Part shown: piece after piece, positions 6,136-16,006 of the stretch | Layout: each line of letters begins with the position of its first letter | How positions within the stretch are numbered: position 1 is the first letter of the stretch | Source: Actinomycetota bacterium | GTDB taxonomy: Bacteria > Actinomycetota > Thermoleophilia > Solirubrobacterales > 70-9 | Direction of reading: 5' to 3' | DNA: 45,142 nt | Assembly (NCBI GenBank): GCA_016870325.1 | Contig: VGBV01000004.1 | Location: forward strand, 1 to 45,142 | Program-made: the position numbers and the translations under genes | The notes under the pieces: model-generated | What the model was told of the DNA's origin: nothing | The model's input: the letters and a program-made list of their open reading frames with translations, nothing else | The model's database searches: none

Positions 6136-7227
6136 TCAGCCCGGGTCGGGCGCGGTGCCCAGCCCCCGCTCCAGGCCCTCCAGCGCGGCGACGACCAGCG
6201 AGCCGATCACCCCAACGTCGTAGCCGCCCTCCTGGACGACGACCGTGGGCAGCCCGAGGGCGCCGAGCAGGCGGCCCGCCTCGCGGTAGCCCTCGGCGCT
6301 GACCTCGAGCGGGCTCTCGGGGTCGCCCGCGGCGGCGTCCACCCCGAGCGCGACCACAAGCCCGCGCACGCCGGCGCCCGCCGCCCAGCCGGCGATCTCC
6401 CCGACGGCTGCGAGCCAGGGCCCGTCGCCCGACCCGGGCTCGAGCGGTACGTTCAGGTTGGCGTCCTGCCCGGGCCCCGCGCCGCGTTCGGAGGAGAACC
6501 CGATGAAGTGGGGGAACCAGCCCGCCCCGGGATCGACGTGCACCGAAGCGGTCAGCACGGCAGGGTCCTCGTAGAAGATCGCCTGGGCGCCGTTGCCGTG
6601 GTGGGCGTCGACGTCGAGCAGCGCCACCGGGCCCTCGACGGCCTCGCGCAGCGAGGCCGCGGCGATCGCGGCGTTGTTCAGGTAGCAGGACCCGCCGAAG
6701 GCCGAGCGGGTCGCGTGGTGGCCCGGTGGCCGGCAGAGCGCGTAGGCGGCGGGCTCACCGCCGGCGACGAGCTCCGCCGCCCCCAGCGCCGCCTCGGCCG
6801 CGCCGCGCGCGGCCTCCCAGGTGCCGGGGCCGATCAGCGTCATCGTGTCGTAGGCGAAGTAGCCCGCGCGCGCCGCGGTCGAGGGCGGGATCGCGGGATC
6901 GAGCCCGCCGAGCAGCGCGGGGTGGGGGAAGACGTAGGGGACGACACGGTCCTGGCCCGGGTCGTCGGTCAGCCCCGCCGCCCGCCAGCTCTCCCAGGCG
7001 GACTCCAGGTGATCGAGCAGCTCGCGGTCGTGGACGGCGAGCAGCGCCTCGCGTTCGCGCGCGACCGCCTCGACCGGCCTCGCCCCGGCGGCGGCGATCG
7101 CGTCGCGGATCGCGTCAGCGCGCGCGGGCAGCTCGGTCCCCGGGGTCCTGACCCCGACCCAGACCTCGCCCCCGGGGTCGTGCAGGCGGTGGCGATCGCT
7201 CCAGGTGAACGGCATCGAGAGGGCCAC
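6136..7227 (-). CDS. Histone-deacetylase-family amidohydrolase (acetylpolyamine amidohydrolase-like)
   Basis: About 363 residues of arginase/deacetylase fold. The Zn-dependent active site is readable in order: CRPPGHHATRSAFGG (tandem His), DVDAHHGNG (Asp-x-His metal ligands), then VALGVDAAAGDP (third ligand Asp), and VVVQEGGYDVG near the end. Bacterial members deacetylate polyamines or other small amides. The start is uncertain: GTG 7227 follows a TACGCT -10-like element by six bases (leaderless), while ATG 7215 gives MPFTWSDRHRLHDP; neither has a Shine-Dalgarno. Divergently placed from kdd, sharing a 107-bp promoter region, so a link with amine or lysine metabolism is conceivable but unproven. 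Confidence 0.92.
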   Translation of the reverse strand: MALSMPFTWSDRHRLHDPGGEVWVGVRTPGTELPARADAIRDAIAAAGARPVEAVAREREALLAVHDRELLDHLESAWESWRAAGLTDDPGQDRVVPYVFPHPALLGGLDPAIPPSTAARAGYFAYDTMTLIGPGTWEAARGAAEAALGAAELVAGGEPAAYALCRPPGHHATRSAFGGSCYLNNAAIAAASLREAVEGPVALLDVDAHHGNGAQAIFYEDPAVLTASVHVDPGAGWFPHFIGFSSERGAGPGQDANLNVPLEPGSGDGPWLAAVGEIAGWAAGAGVRGLVVALGVDAAAGDPESPLEVSAEGYREAGRLLGALGLPTVVVQEGGYDVGVIGSLVVAALEGLERGLGTAPDPG

Positions 7228-7298
7228 GGCTCGAGCGTATCCGGCGTGCGGCGGCGGAGCCCGAAAGGGGGGGTCGCACCCCTGCTGTCGGGGGTGGA

Positions 7299-7327
7299 TT
7301 GCGCCGGGGGCGCGGCGCGAATAGGGT
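7299..7327 (+). promoter_or_regulatory. Candidate promoter of the kdd operon (leaderless)
   Basis: -35 TTGCGC (7299-7304), 17-bp spacer, -10 TAGGGT (7322-7327), then seven bases to the kdd ATG at 7335. The geometry equals that of the 1333-1361 promoter. The mRNA would begin at or next to the start codon. Confidence 0.55.
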
Positions 7328-7334
7328 TTCCTGA

Positions 7335-8381
7335 ATGGCGACGCAGTCTTCCGAGGCCCTCGACATCTCCCAGCGGCTGGGGGCCGACAGGGTGCTGTCC
7401 CCGCCGGGCTACCTGCCCCAGCCCGCCGACCGCCTCGACGCCGGGGCGCCGACACGGCCGTACGAGTTCGAGGTCGGGGTCGAGCGGCTCTGCCTGGACT
7501 CGACCTCGCACCGCAACATCCGCGAGTCGTGCGAGGACGACCCCGAGCGGATGGCGGATCGGATCATGGAGATCGTCGCGGCCAGGGGCAAGATGCACAA
7601 CCCCGAGACCGACTCCGGCGGCGTGCTCGTCGGCACCGTGGCCGAGGTCGGCGAGCGGGCGGGCTCCCCGCCGGCGGTGGGCGAGCGGATCGTGACGATG
7701 TCCTCGCTGACCCTGACCCCGCTGCGCCTGGACGAGGTGACGGCGCTCGACCCCGGCTCGCCCCAGGTCGACGTGCGCGGAAGCGCCTACGTTTTCGATC
7801 GCGCCTCCTGGGCGCCCCTGCCCGGCGACATGCCCCTGAAGACGGCGCTGGAGGTCCTCGATGTGTGCCCGGCCGCGAACCAGACGCGGGACCTCGCCCC
7901 GTCGGAGGGAACGGTCTGTGTGCTCGGGGCGGGTCACGCCGGCAAGCTCGCGATGGCGGCGGCGCGGGACGCGATGGACGGCGGCACGGTCGTGGCGGCC
8001 GACGTGGACGCCGCCGCGCTCGACCTGGTCGAGTCGGTGGGCCTCTGCGACGTGGGCGTGATCGCCGACCTGCGCGACCCGGTGGCCGCCCTGACGGCCC
8101 TGCGCGAGGCCGGTGTCGCCGACGCCGACCTGACGGTCGTCGTCGTCAACGTGACCGGTTGCGAGGCCGCGGCGATCCTGATGACCGGCGACGGCGGCAG
8201 CCTGCTCTTCTTCTCGATGGCGACGAATTTCTCGGCGGCGGCGCTGGCGGGGGACGGGATCGGCAACGACGTGCGAATGGTGATCGGCAGCGGCTACACG
8301 CCCGACACCGGCGAGTATGCCCTGGAACTGGTGCGAGGCTCGGCCGGGCTGCGCCGGGCCCTGGGGATGGAGGATCGATGA
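7335..8381 (+). CDS. kdd: L-erythro-3,5-diaminohexanoate dehydrogenase
   Basis: NAD(P)-dependent oxidative deamination of 3,5-diaminohexanoate to 3-keto-5-aminohexanoate in lysine fermentation. 348 residues, the usual length. The Rossmann motif VCVLGAGHAGKLAMAAAR is in the middle. The N-terminal part LGADRVLSPPGYLPQPA, CLDSTSHRNIRESC and GKMHNPETDSGGVLVGTV, and the GSGYTPDTGEYALELVR end, are characteristic of Kdd rather than of general zinc dehydrogenases. It overlaps kce by four bases (ATGA). Lysine 2,3- and 5,6-aminomutases, needed upstream in the pathway, are not in the window. Confidence 0.88.
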   Translation: MATQSSEALDISQRLGADRVLSPPGYLPQPADRLDAGAPTRPYEFEVGVERLCLDSTSHRNIRESCEDDPERMADRIMEIVAARGKMHNPETDSGGVLVGTVAEVGERAGSPPAVGERIVTMSSLTLTPLRLDEVTALDPGSPQVDVRGSAYVFDRASWAPLPGDMPLKTALEVLDVCPAANQTRDLAPSEGTVCVLGAGHAGKLAMAAARDAMDGGTVVAADVDAAALDLVESVGLCDVGVIADLRDPVAALTALREAGVADADLTVVVVNVTGCEAAAILMTGDGGSLLFFSMATNFSAAALAGDGIGNDVRMVIGSGYTPDTGEYALELVRGSAGLRRALGMEDR

Positions 8382-9208
8382 GAGCCTGGAACGCGAAGCC
8401 CGCGGTGCTGACCGTCGCCGTCACCGGCGCCGACGTCTTCCGCGAGAACAACCCCAACATCCCCTACACGACCGAGGAGATCGCGAACCACTCGATCGAG
8501 GCCGCCGAGGCCGGGGCCACGGTCGTGCACCTGCACGTGCGCGAGGACGACGGCACGCCGAGCGGGCGCCCCGAGCTGTTCGTGGACGTGATCGACCGCG
8601 TCCGCAAGGGCTCCGAGCTGCTGACGATGGTCTCGACCGGCGGCGCCAACGACATGACGATCGACGAGCGCACCACCGGGCTCGAGGCGAAGCCCGACAT
8701 CTCCGGGGTCGAGTCGGGCTCGATGAACTTCGGCGACGAGACCTTCATCACGCCACCGCCGGCGGGCCGCGGGATCATCGAGAAGGCGCTGGCCGCGGGC
8801 ATCGCGCTCGAGGTCGAGGCCTTCGACGTCGGCCATGTGGTCAGCGCGGTGCGCTGGCTCGAGGAGGGGATCCTGCCGCCGCCGCTGCGGATCAACCTCG
8901 TCTTCGGGGTTCCCGGCGGCATCGACGCCGGCCCCGAGGCGCTGGCCGCGATGCTGCGGCCGCTGCCGCCCGAGACGTTCTGGACGGTGACCTGCGTCGG
9001 GCGCCACCACCCCCGGATGCTGGGGCTGGCGCTGCTGAACGGCGCGCCGGGAGTCCGCACCGGCCTCGAGGACGCCGTCTACCTGAGCAAGGGAGTGCTG
9101 GCGCCCTCGAGCGCGGCGCTCTGCGAGATGGCCGTGAGCATGGCCCACACGCTCGGGCGCGAGATCGCGACCCAGGAGCAGACGCCGGAGCTGCTGGGGC
9201 TTGGCTAG
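8378..9208 (+). CDS. kce: 3-keto-5-aminohexanoate cleavage enzyme (BKACE/DUF849)
   Basis: Zn-dependent condensation-cleavage of 3-keto-5-aminohexanoate with acetyl-CoA to acetoacetate and 3-aminobutyryl-CoA. 276 residues, family-typical. The metal motif HLHVRED gives His51 and His53. Further hallmarks: MVSTGGANDMTIDER, SGSMNFGDETFITPP, NLVFGVPGGI and TCVGRHHPRM. Starts at the ATGA overlap with kdd and overlaps the next gene by eight bases. BKACE enzymes accept various beta-keto acids, but adjacency to kdd makes the lysine-route substrate the best assignment. Confidence 0.88.
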   Translation: MRAWNAKPAVLTVAVTGADVFRENNPNIPYTTEEIANHSIEAAEAGATVVHLHVREDDGTPSGRPELFVDVIDRVRKGSELLTMVSTGGANDMTIDERTTGLEAKPDISGVESGSMNFGDETFITPPPAGRGIIEKALAAGIALEVEAFDVGHVVSAVRWLEEGILPPPLRINLVFGVPGGIDAGPEALAAMLRPLPPETFWTVTCVGRHHPRMLGLALLNGAPGVRTGLEDAVYLSKGVLAPSSAALCEMAVSMAHTLGREIATQEQTPELLGLG

Positions 9209-10163
9209 CCGGGAACGCGTCAAGCCCCCGGCACTGCCCGAGAAGGCGACGATCGCGGTCGTCGCCCCGGCGAGCCCGCCGCAGACGCGCTCGGAGACCG
9301 AGCAGGCGACCGACTACTTCACCTCCCTGGGCCACGAGGTCGTCTTCGGCCCCAACCACGCCAAGGTGCACGGCTATCTGGCCGGCACCGACGCGGAGCG
9401 CGCCGCTGATCTGCAGTGGGCGCTGAGCGAGCCCGGGATCGACATGGTCCACACGCTCTGCGGCGGCTACGGCTGCGCCCGCCTCCACCCGCTGATCGAC
9501 TGGGACGCGGTCGGCGACCCGCGCATCGTCTGCGGCTTCAGCGACATCACCGCGCTGCACCTCGCGCTCGCGGCCGGCCCCGGCTGGGTCAGCTTCTACG
9601 GGCCCAACTTCCTGCGCTTCACGCGCAAGAAGGACGAGCTCACCGAGGAGACCAAGGAGTGGTTCCACCGCGCCTTCACTCCCGAGCCGCTCGGCCGCGT
9701 GTTCGAGGACCCGGAGAACCCCTACGTGCTGACCTTGGGCGAGGGGGCAGGCGAGGGCCCGCTGGTCGGCGGCTGCCTGTCGCTGCTGGCGGCGAGCGTC
9801 GGCACGCCGTTCGAGGTGCAGACCGATGGCTGCGTGCTGATGGTCGAGGACCTCAACACCGAGATCTACCTGATAGACACAGCGCTCAACCACCTGTTGC
9901 GGGCGGGAAAGCTCGACAACGTGGCGGGCTTCGTGTTCGGAACCGACGTCAACCTCCAGTCCCAGACCGTTCCTGAGGGCGCCGAGTCGACACTTTCGAT
10001 CGAGGAGGTCCTGGACGAGCTGATCGCGCCGCTGGGCATCCCGGCGATCGCAAACGTGCCGGTCGGGCACGGCAAGCACATGGCGACGATGCCGCTCGGG
10101 GCGGGGGTGCGGCTGGACGGCGGCGCCAAGACGCTCGAGGTGACGGAAGCCGCGGTGAGCTGA
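9201..10163 (+). CDS. LD-carboxypeptidase family protein (peptidase S66, LdcA/MccF-like)
   Basis: 320 residues. The nucleophile Ser114 lies in CGFSDITALH; the acidic member is in VEDLNTEIYLID and the His in VPVGHGKHMATMPLG, together the Ser-Glu-His triad of S66. LdcA removes D-alanine from murein tetrapeptides; MccF-type relatives cleave acyl-sulfamoyl nucleotides and other C-terminal amide links. TTG start inside kce, so it is translated from the same message. Next to a peptide importer it probably trims imported peptides, murein-derived or not (inference). No signal peptide, hence cytoplasmic. Confidence 0.85.
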   Translation: MASRERVKPPALPEKATIAVVAPASPPQTRSETEQATDYFTSLGHEVVFGPNHAKVHGYLAGTDAERAADLQWALSEPGIDMVHTLCGGYGCARLHPLIDWDAVGDPRIVCGFSDITALHLALAAGPGWVSFYGPNFLRFTRKKDELTEETKEWFHRAFTPEPLGRVFEDPENPYVLTLGEGAGEGPLVGGCLSLLAASVGTPFEVQTDGCVLMVEDLNTEIYLIDTALNHLLRAGKLDNVAGFVFGTDVNLQSQTVPEGAESTLSIEEVLDELIAPLGIPAIANVPVGHGKHMATMPLGAGVRLDGGAKTLEVTEAAVS

Positions 10164-10205
10164 GATCTTGAGAGAAGACGTGAAGCGCAATCGAGGAGGA
10201 GAGGA

Positions 10206-12038
10206 ATGAAGAGGCCGAGGATTCGGGGGACGGTCGGGGGAGCGCTGCTCGCGGCGCTGGCTGCGATCGTCGCCGTGCTGGTCGCCCCGGCGGGCGCCCA
10301 GGAGACGACGACGGAGGACGGCGGCAAGGCCGTGCTCAAGATCGGCTGGGGGCAGGATCCCCAGACGCTGAACCCGTTCGTGGGTCTGGACGAGGAGAAC
10401 TACACCGTCTGGGCGCTGAACTGGGACCTGCTCGTCAACTTCGACCCCGAGGACCTGCAGCCGGCGCCCGGCATCGCCGAGAGCTGGGAGGTCTCGGACG
10501 ACCAGCAGACCGTCACCTTCACGCTCGCTGACCGCAAGTGGTCCGACGGCACCCCGATCACCTCGCGCGACGTCAAGTACTCGCTCGACGTGCTCGGCGG
10601 CGAGGGCACGCTGTTCGCGGGCTACACCTCGAACGTGGAGTCGGTCACGACCCCGGACGACAAGACGGTCGTGGTCAAGACCAAGCAGCCGGAAGCCCGC
10701 ATCGTCGGCGGCCTCTTCATCTACATCCTGCCCGAGCACATCTGGGGCAAGGTGCCGGTCAGCGAGCTGACCAGCTCCTACCAGCCCGAGATTCCGATGG
10801 TCGGCAGCGGGCCGTTCATCGTCACCGAGTTCGAGCGCAACCGCATCCTCCGCATGGAGCGCAACCCGGAGTGGAGCGGGGAGGAGCCGAACTTCGACGA
10901 GGTCCAGTTCATCAAGTACGGCAACGAGGACGCCACCGAGCGGGCCCTGCAGCTGGGCGAGGTCGACATCGTCGCCGAGGTGCAGCCGAGCACCTTCGAG
11001 CGGCTCGGCAACGAGGAGAACATCGAGACCGTGCGGGGCGCGTCGCCGTCCTACACCGAGCTCGCGTTCAACCTCTGCTCGGCCGAGGACTGTCCTGACG
11101 CGGAGTTCAACCCCGCGGTCCAGGACAAGACCGTGCGGCAGGCGATCGCGAACGTGATCGCCCGCGAGCGGATCAACGAGATCTCGGCGCTTGGGACGTC
11201 GTTCGTCGCCAACGGCATCCTGCCGTCGTTCTACAAGACGTTCTACGAGACGCCCGAGCTCGACTACAACCCGACCGACGTCGAGGAGGCCAAGCGGCTG
11301 CTCGATGAGGCGGGCTGGCAGGACAACGGCGACCAGCCGCGGACGAAGGGCGACCAGACGCTGTCGTTCGAACTCCAGGTCCGCTCCGAGTCGCAGTCCG
11401 ACATCCAGGCCTCGCGGCTGATCGCCGAGATGGTGAAGGAGATCGGCGTCGAGTTCAAGGTCCAGGTCGTGAGCGTGGACGCCCTGACCGAGGCGACGGT
11501 CAGGTTCGTGGACGGCAAGCCCGCCCCGGACTTCGACACGTTCGTCTGGGGCTGGGGTGGAGACCCGTACGACCCGAGCTTCCTGCTCAGCCTCTTCACC
11601 ACGGAGGAGATCGGGAACTCGTCGGACTCCTTCTATTCGAACCCGGAGTACGACCGGCTCTTCAGGGAGCAGGCCGCGGCGTTCGACGACGAGGAGCGCA
11701 AGCAGATCATCGGCCAGATGGTCGACCTGACCCAGGAGGACCTGCCATACGTCGTCCTCACCGAGGACCCGAACCTGCAGGCCTACCGGACCGACCGGCT
11801 CAGCAACGTCGAGCAGCAGTGTCCCGCCGATGAGGGCGGGGACATCTTCTGCGAGCAGATCTCCTACGAGCCCATGCTGACGCTGGCGCTGGCCGACGGC
11901 TCGTCCAGCGACGACGATGGCGGCGGCGGCTCCGGCGTGCTGATCGCGATCGGCGTGCTGGTGGTCGGCGCGATCGTCTACTTCGTGATCCGCTCGCGCC
12001 GCCGAGGCGGCGGCGGGCCGATCGAGCTGGAGGAGTAG
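10206..12038 (+). CDS. Peptide ABC transporter substrate-binding protein with C-terminal membrane anchor
   Basis: 610 residues, SBP_bac_5 (DppA/OppA) family, preceded by a strong GAGGAGAGGA ribosome site. A signal peptide ends near residue 31 (VAPAGAQ). The binding domain begins KIGWGQDPQTLNPF and has the signature KWSDGTPITSRDVKYSLD. It carries no lipobox cysteine. Instead, after a Ser/Asp/Gly linker, a C-terminal helix (VLIAIGVLVVGAIVYFVI) and RSRRR form a membrane anchor, as in some archaeal and actinobacterial binding proteins. It delivers oligopeptides to the two permeases that follow. Confidence 0.93.
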   Translation: MKRPRIRGTVGGALLAALAAIVAVLVAPAGAQETTTEDGGKAVLKIGWGQDPQTLNPFVGLDEENYTVWALNWDLLVNFDPEDLQPAPGIAESWEVSDDQQTVTFTLADRKWSDGTPITSRDVKYSLDVLGGEGTLFAGYTSNVESVTTPDDKTVVVKTKQPEARIVGGLFIYILPEHIWGKVPVSELTSSYQPEIPMVGSGPFIVTEFERNRILRMERNPEWSGEEPNFDEVQFIKYGNEDATERALQLGEVDIVAEVQPSTFERLGNEENIETVRGASPSYTELAFNLCSAEDCPDAEFNPAVQDKTVRQAIANVIARERINEISALGTSFVANGILPSFYKTFYETPELDYNPTDVEEAKRLLDEAGWQDNGDQPRTKGDQTLSFELQVRSESQSDIQASRLIAEMVKEIGVEFKVQVVSVDALTEATVRFVDGKPAPDFDTFVWGWGGDPYDPSFLLSLFTTEEIGNSSDSFYSNPEYDRLFREQAAAFDDEERKQIIGQMVDLTQEDLPYVVLTEDPNLQAYRTDRLSNVEQQCPADEGGDIFCEQISYEPMLTLALADGSSSDDDGGGGSGVLIAIGVLVVGAIVYFVIRSRRRGGGGPIELEE

Positions 12039-12072
12039 GCCCGGGAAGGAACCGGAGGGGAAGGCGATCACG

Positions 12073-13044
12073 ATGAGCGGGCGCTGGCTCGCGGGCAAGG
12101 CCGCCGCTGCGGTGGTGACGCTCGTCTTCGTGATCGTCTTCAACTTCTTCCTGTTCCGGGTGATGGGCGACCCCACCACCCAGTTCACCCGGATCCCGAA
12201 CATCACGCCGACCGAGCTCGCGGACCTGAGGTCCGACTACGGGCTTGATAAGCCGCTGCTGACCGGGCAGTTCGTCGATTACATCGGCGATACCGCGAGC
12301 TTCGACCTCGGCACCAGCCAGCGCAGCCGGCGCGCGGTCTGGACCGAGATCAAGGACGCCCTGCCCTGGACGCTGCTGCTGGTCGGCGTCGGCACGCTGC
12401 TGGCGACGCTGATCGGATCCTGGCTGGGGGTGATCGCCGCCACGCGGCGCGGCCGCAACAGCGACAACGGGCTGCTCGGCTTCAGCCTGTTCACCTACGC
12501 CGCCCCGGAGTACTGGATCGGGATCATCCTCATCCTCGTCTTCGCCTTCTGGATACCGATCCTGCCCGCCGGGCTGCAGATGACGCCGGGGGTGGAGTTC
12601 TCGAGTTGGGTCTCGGAGGTCACCGACGTCGCCGAGCACCTGATCCTGCCGGCGACGGCGATGACGCTGATGCTGCTGGGCCAGTACTTCCTGATCATGC
12701 GCTCGTCGATGGTCGACGTCCTGACCGAGGACTTCATCACGGTCAAGCGCGCCACGGGCCTGCCCTGGGACCGTGTCGTCAGCCGCCACGCGGTCCCGAA
12801 CGCCCTGCTGCCGCTGGTGACCCTGTCGGCGATCCAGTTCGGCGCGGTCGTCGGGGGCGCGATCACGATCGAGACGATCTTCAGCTGGCCGGGCCTCGGC
12901 GAGCTCACCTTCCAGGCGATCAACGACAAGGACTTCCCCGTGCTGCAGGGGGTCTTCCTCGTCTTCTCGGCCGGGGTCATCTTCGCCAACCTGCTCGCCG
13001 ACTGCCTCTACTTCTACCTCGACCCTCGGGTGAAGGCCGACTGA
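12073..13044 (+). CDS. Peptide ABC transporter permease (DppB type)
   Basis: 323 residues with about six membrane helices. The opening helix (VTLVFVIVFNFFLFRVMGD) and the following LRSDYGLDKPLLTGQFVDYI are typical of DppB/OppB. The ATPase-coupling loop is at RATGLPWDRVVSRHAVPNAL (EAA-like motif with conserved Gly), followed by AVVGGAITIETIFSWPGLG. Two bases separate its stop from the next permease, so both are co-translated. Confidence 0.93.
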   Translation: MSGRWLAGKAAAAVVTLVFVIVFNFFLFRVMGDPTTQFTRIPNITPTELADLRSDYGLDKPLLTGQFVDYIGDTASFDLGTSQRSRRAVWTEIKDALPWTLLLVGVGTLLATLIGSWLGVIAATRRGRNSDNGLLGFSLFTYAAPEYWIGIILILVFAFWIPILPAGLQMTPGVEFSSWVSEVTDVAEHLILPATAMTLMLLGQYFLIMRSSMVDVLTEDFITVKRATGLPWDRVVSRHAVPNALLPLVTLSAIQFGAVVGGAITIETIFSWPGLGELTFQAINDKDFPVLQGVFLVFSAGVIFANLLADCLYFYLDPRVKAD

Positions 13045-13046
13045 CG

Positions 13047-13955
13047 ATGAGCGGAACCGCGACACCCGCAGGGCTCGACGCACGAGCCGCCGCCGGCGCC
13101 CCGGTCGAGCTCGCCGACGAGCGCCTGCGCGACGTGCTGCTCGGAACCTGGCGCGGGCGGATCTCGGTCGGGCTGCTGGGCTTCTTCATCTTCATCGCGA
13201 TCTTCGGCAGCCTGCTGGCGCCCGACGATCCCTACGCCTCCAGCCTCGACGTGCTGGCGCCGCCGAGCTGGGCCCACCCGCTGGGGACGACCGAGCAGGG
13301 CTCCGACGTGCTCTCGCAGCTGCTGGTCGGCGCCCGCGTCTCGATCGTGGTCGGCTTCGCCGCCGCCGCGATCTCGGCGCTGCTGGGCTCGATCGTCGGG
13401 CTCACCGGCGGCTACCTGGGCGGCTGGCCCGACCGCATCCTGGACGCGCTGGAGAACTGGTTCCTGGTGATCCCGGCGCTGCCGTTGATGATCGTGCTCG
13501 CGCGCCTGCTCGACCCCTCGCTCGGGGTGCTGATCCTGGTCATCGGGCTGACCTCGTGGGCGGGGACGGGACGGATCGTCCGCGCCCAGGTGCTGACCCT
13601 GCGCGAACGCGCCTTCGTCGAGCGCGCCAAGGCGCTCGGCGCCGGCGACACGTACGTAATCAGGACCCACATCCTCCCCAACACGCTGCCGCTGATCTTC
13701 GCCAACACGGTGCTGATAGTCGCGGTCGCGATCCTCTCCGAGGCCGCGCTCTCCTTCCTCGGCCTCGGCGACCCCTCCAGGATCAGCTGGGGCACGATGC
13801 TGGAGAACGCCTTCGACTCCGGCGCCCCCAGCGCCGAGGCATGGTGGTACGTGATCCCGCCCGGCCTCTGCATCACGCTGCTGGTGCTGTCGGTGAGCGT
13901 GATCGGCTTCCTCTTCGAGGAGCACATCAACCCGCGGCTGAGGGACGACCGATGA
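13047..13955 (+). CDS. Peptide ABC transporter permease (DppC type)
   Basis: 302 residues. It has the DppC/OppC N-terminal extension before the first membrane helix, LLAPDDPYA, HPLGTTEQGSDVLSQLLVGARVS, and the coupling loop VERAKALGAGDTYVIRTHILPN; the C-terminus has EAALSFLGLGDP. ATG 13047 follows the previous stop by two bases. With the DppB-like subunit it forms the membrane channel. Confidence 0.93.
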   Translation: MSGTATPAGLDARAAAGAPVELADERLRDVLLGTWRGRISVGLLGFFIFIAIFGSLLAPDDPYASSLDVLAPPSWAHPLGTTEQGSDVLSQLLVGARVSIVVGFAAAAISALLGSIVGLTGGYLGGWPDRILDALENWFLVIPALPLMIVLARLLDPSLGVLILVIGLTSWAGTGRIVRAQVLTLRERAFVERAKALGAGDTYVIRTHILPNTLPLIFANTVLIVAVAILSEAALSFLGLGDPSRISWGTMLENAFDSGAPSAEAWWYVIPPGLCITLLVLSVSVIGFLFEEHINPRLRDDR

Positions 13956-13977
13956 GCTGCGCCGCAGGGAGGGATCG

Positions 13978-14987
<1,010 letters not shown>

Positions 14988-14988
<1 letters not shown>

Positions 14989-16001
14989 TGGCGACGGCCG
15001 AGCCGAACGGCTCGCTGATCGAGGTCCGCGACCTCGCGATCGAGTTCAGCGCCCGGGGCCAGCTCGCGCGGGCGGTGGACGGCGTCTCGCTCGACTGGCG
15101 CCGGGGAGAGATCCTCGGCGTGGTCGGGGAGTCGGGCTGCGGAAAGTCCACCCTGGCGCGGGCGATGCTGGCGCTGGTCGAGCCCGCCGCGGGCAGCGTC
15201 TCGCTGCGCGGGCAGGTCGTCTCGGGGGAGGGCGCCGGTGGGCGCAAGGGCGTGAGCGATCTGCGCCGGCGCGTGCAGATGATCTTCCAGGACCCCTACC
15301 AGACGCTCAACCCCCGCCAGCGCGTCGAGGCGATCGTGACCGAGCCGCTGCGGGTGCAGGGGGTTCCCGAGGGCAAGCACGACGAGCGGGTGCGCCGAGC
15401 GCTCGACGACGTCGGCCTCGATCCCGAGCGCTACCTCGGCCGCTATCCCCACCAGCTCTCCGGCGGCCAGCGCCAGCGCGTCGCGATCGCCGCCGCGCTC
15501 GTGCTCGAGCCCGAGGGCCTGATCTGCGACGAGCCGGTCTCGATGCTCGACGCCTCGGTTCGCGCCCAGATCCTGAGCGTGCTGCTGGAGCTGCAGAAGC
15601 GGCGCGTGCTGGCGCTGGTCTTCATCACCCACGACCTCAGCCTCGCCTGGTCGCTGTGCGACCGGATCGCGGTCATGTACCTGGGCCGGATCGTCGAGCA
15701 GGGCTCGGCCGTGGACGTGATCGAGCGCCCCAAGCACCCCTACACGAAGGCGCTGGTGAACGCGGTCCCGGTGCCCGAGGCCGGCGGCGGCGGCCGCCGC
15801 GAGCTGCTCGGGGGAGAGCTGCCGGACCCGACCGCGATCCCGCCCGGCTGCCGCTTCCACCCGCGCTGCCCCAGGCGCTTCGAGCCCTGCGACAGCGTCG
15901 ACCCGTCGCTGATGCCCGCCGGCGGCCGCGACCAGCTCGCGGCCTGCCTGCTGCACGACCCGGCGCAGTCCTCCGCGGCGAAGGCCGCGGCCGACGCCTG
16001 A
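14988..16001 (+). CDS. Peptide ABC transporter ATPase (DppF type)
   Basis: 337 residues. Walker A GESGCGKST, Q-loop MIFQDPYQTLNPRQRV, signature LSGGQRQRVAIA, Walker B LICDEPVSMLD, H-loop THDLSLAW, and the cysteine-bearing tail GCRFHPRCPRRFEPC. Pairs with the preceding ATPase to energise the importer. ATG overlaps the upstream stop (TGATG). Confidence 0.95.
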
Positions 16002-16006
16002 GCGCC

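Noticed and set aside
7335-8381. Ordinary zinc-binding alcohol dehydrogenase
   Set aside because: It lacks the GHE zinc signature, and the Kdd-specific N-terminus and the overlap with kce favour diaminohexanoate dehydrogenase.
8892-12206. A 1104-codon open frame on the minus strand opposite kce, the carboxypeptidase and the binding protein
   Set aside because: Composition is Arg/Gly/Val/His/Asp-rich with no domain; it mirrors the third-codon GC bias of well-identified plus-strand genes.
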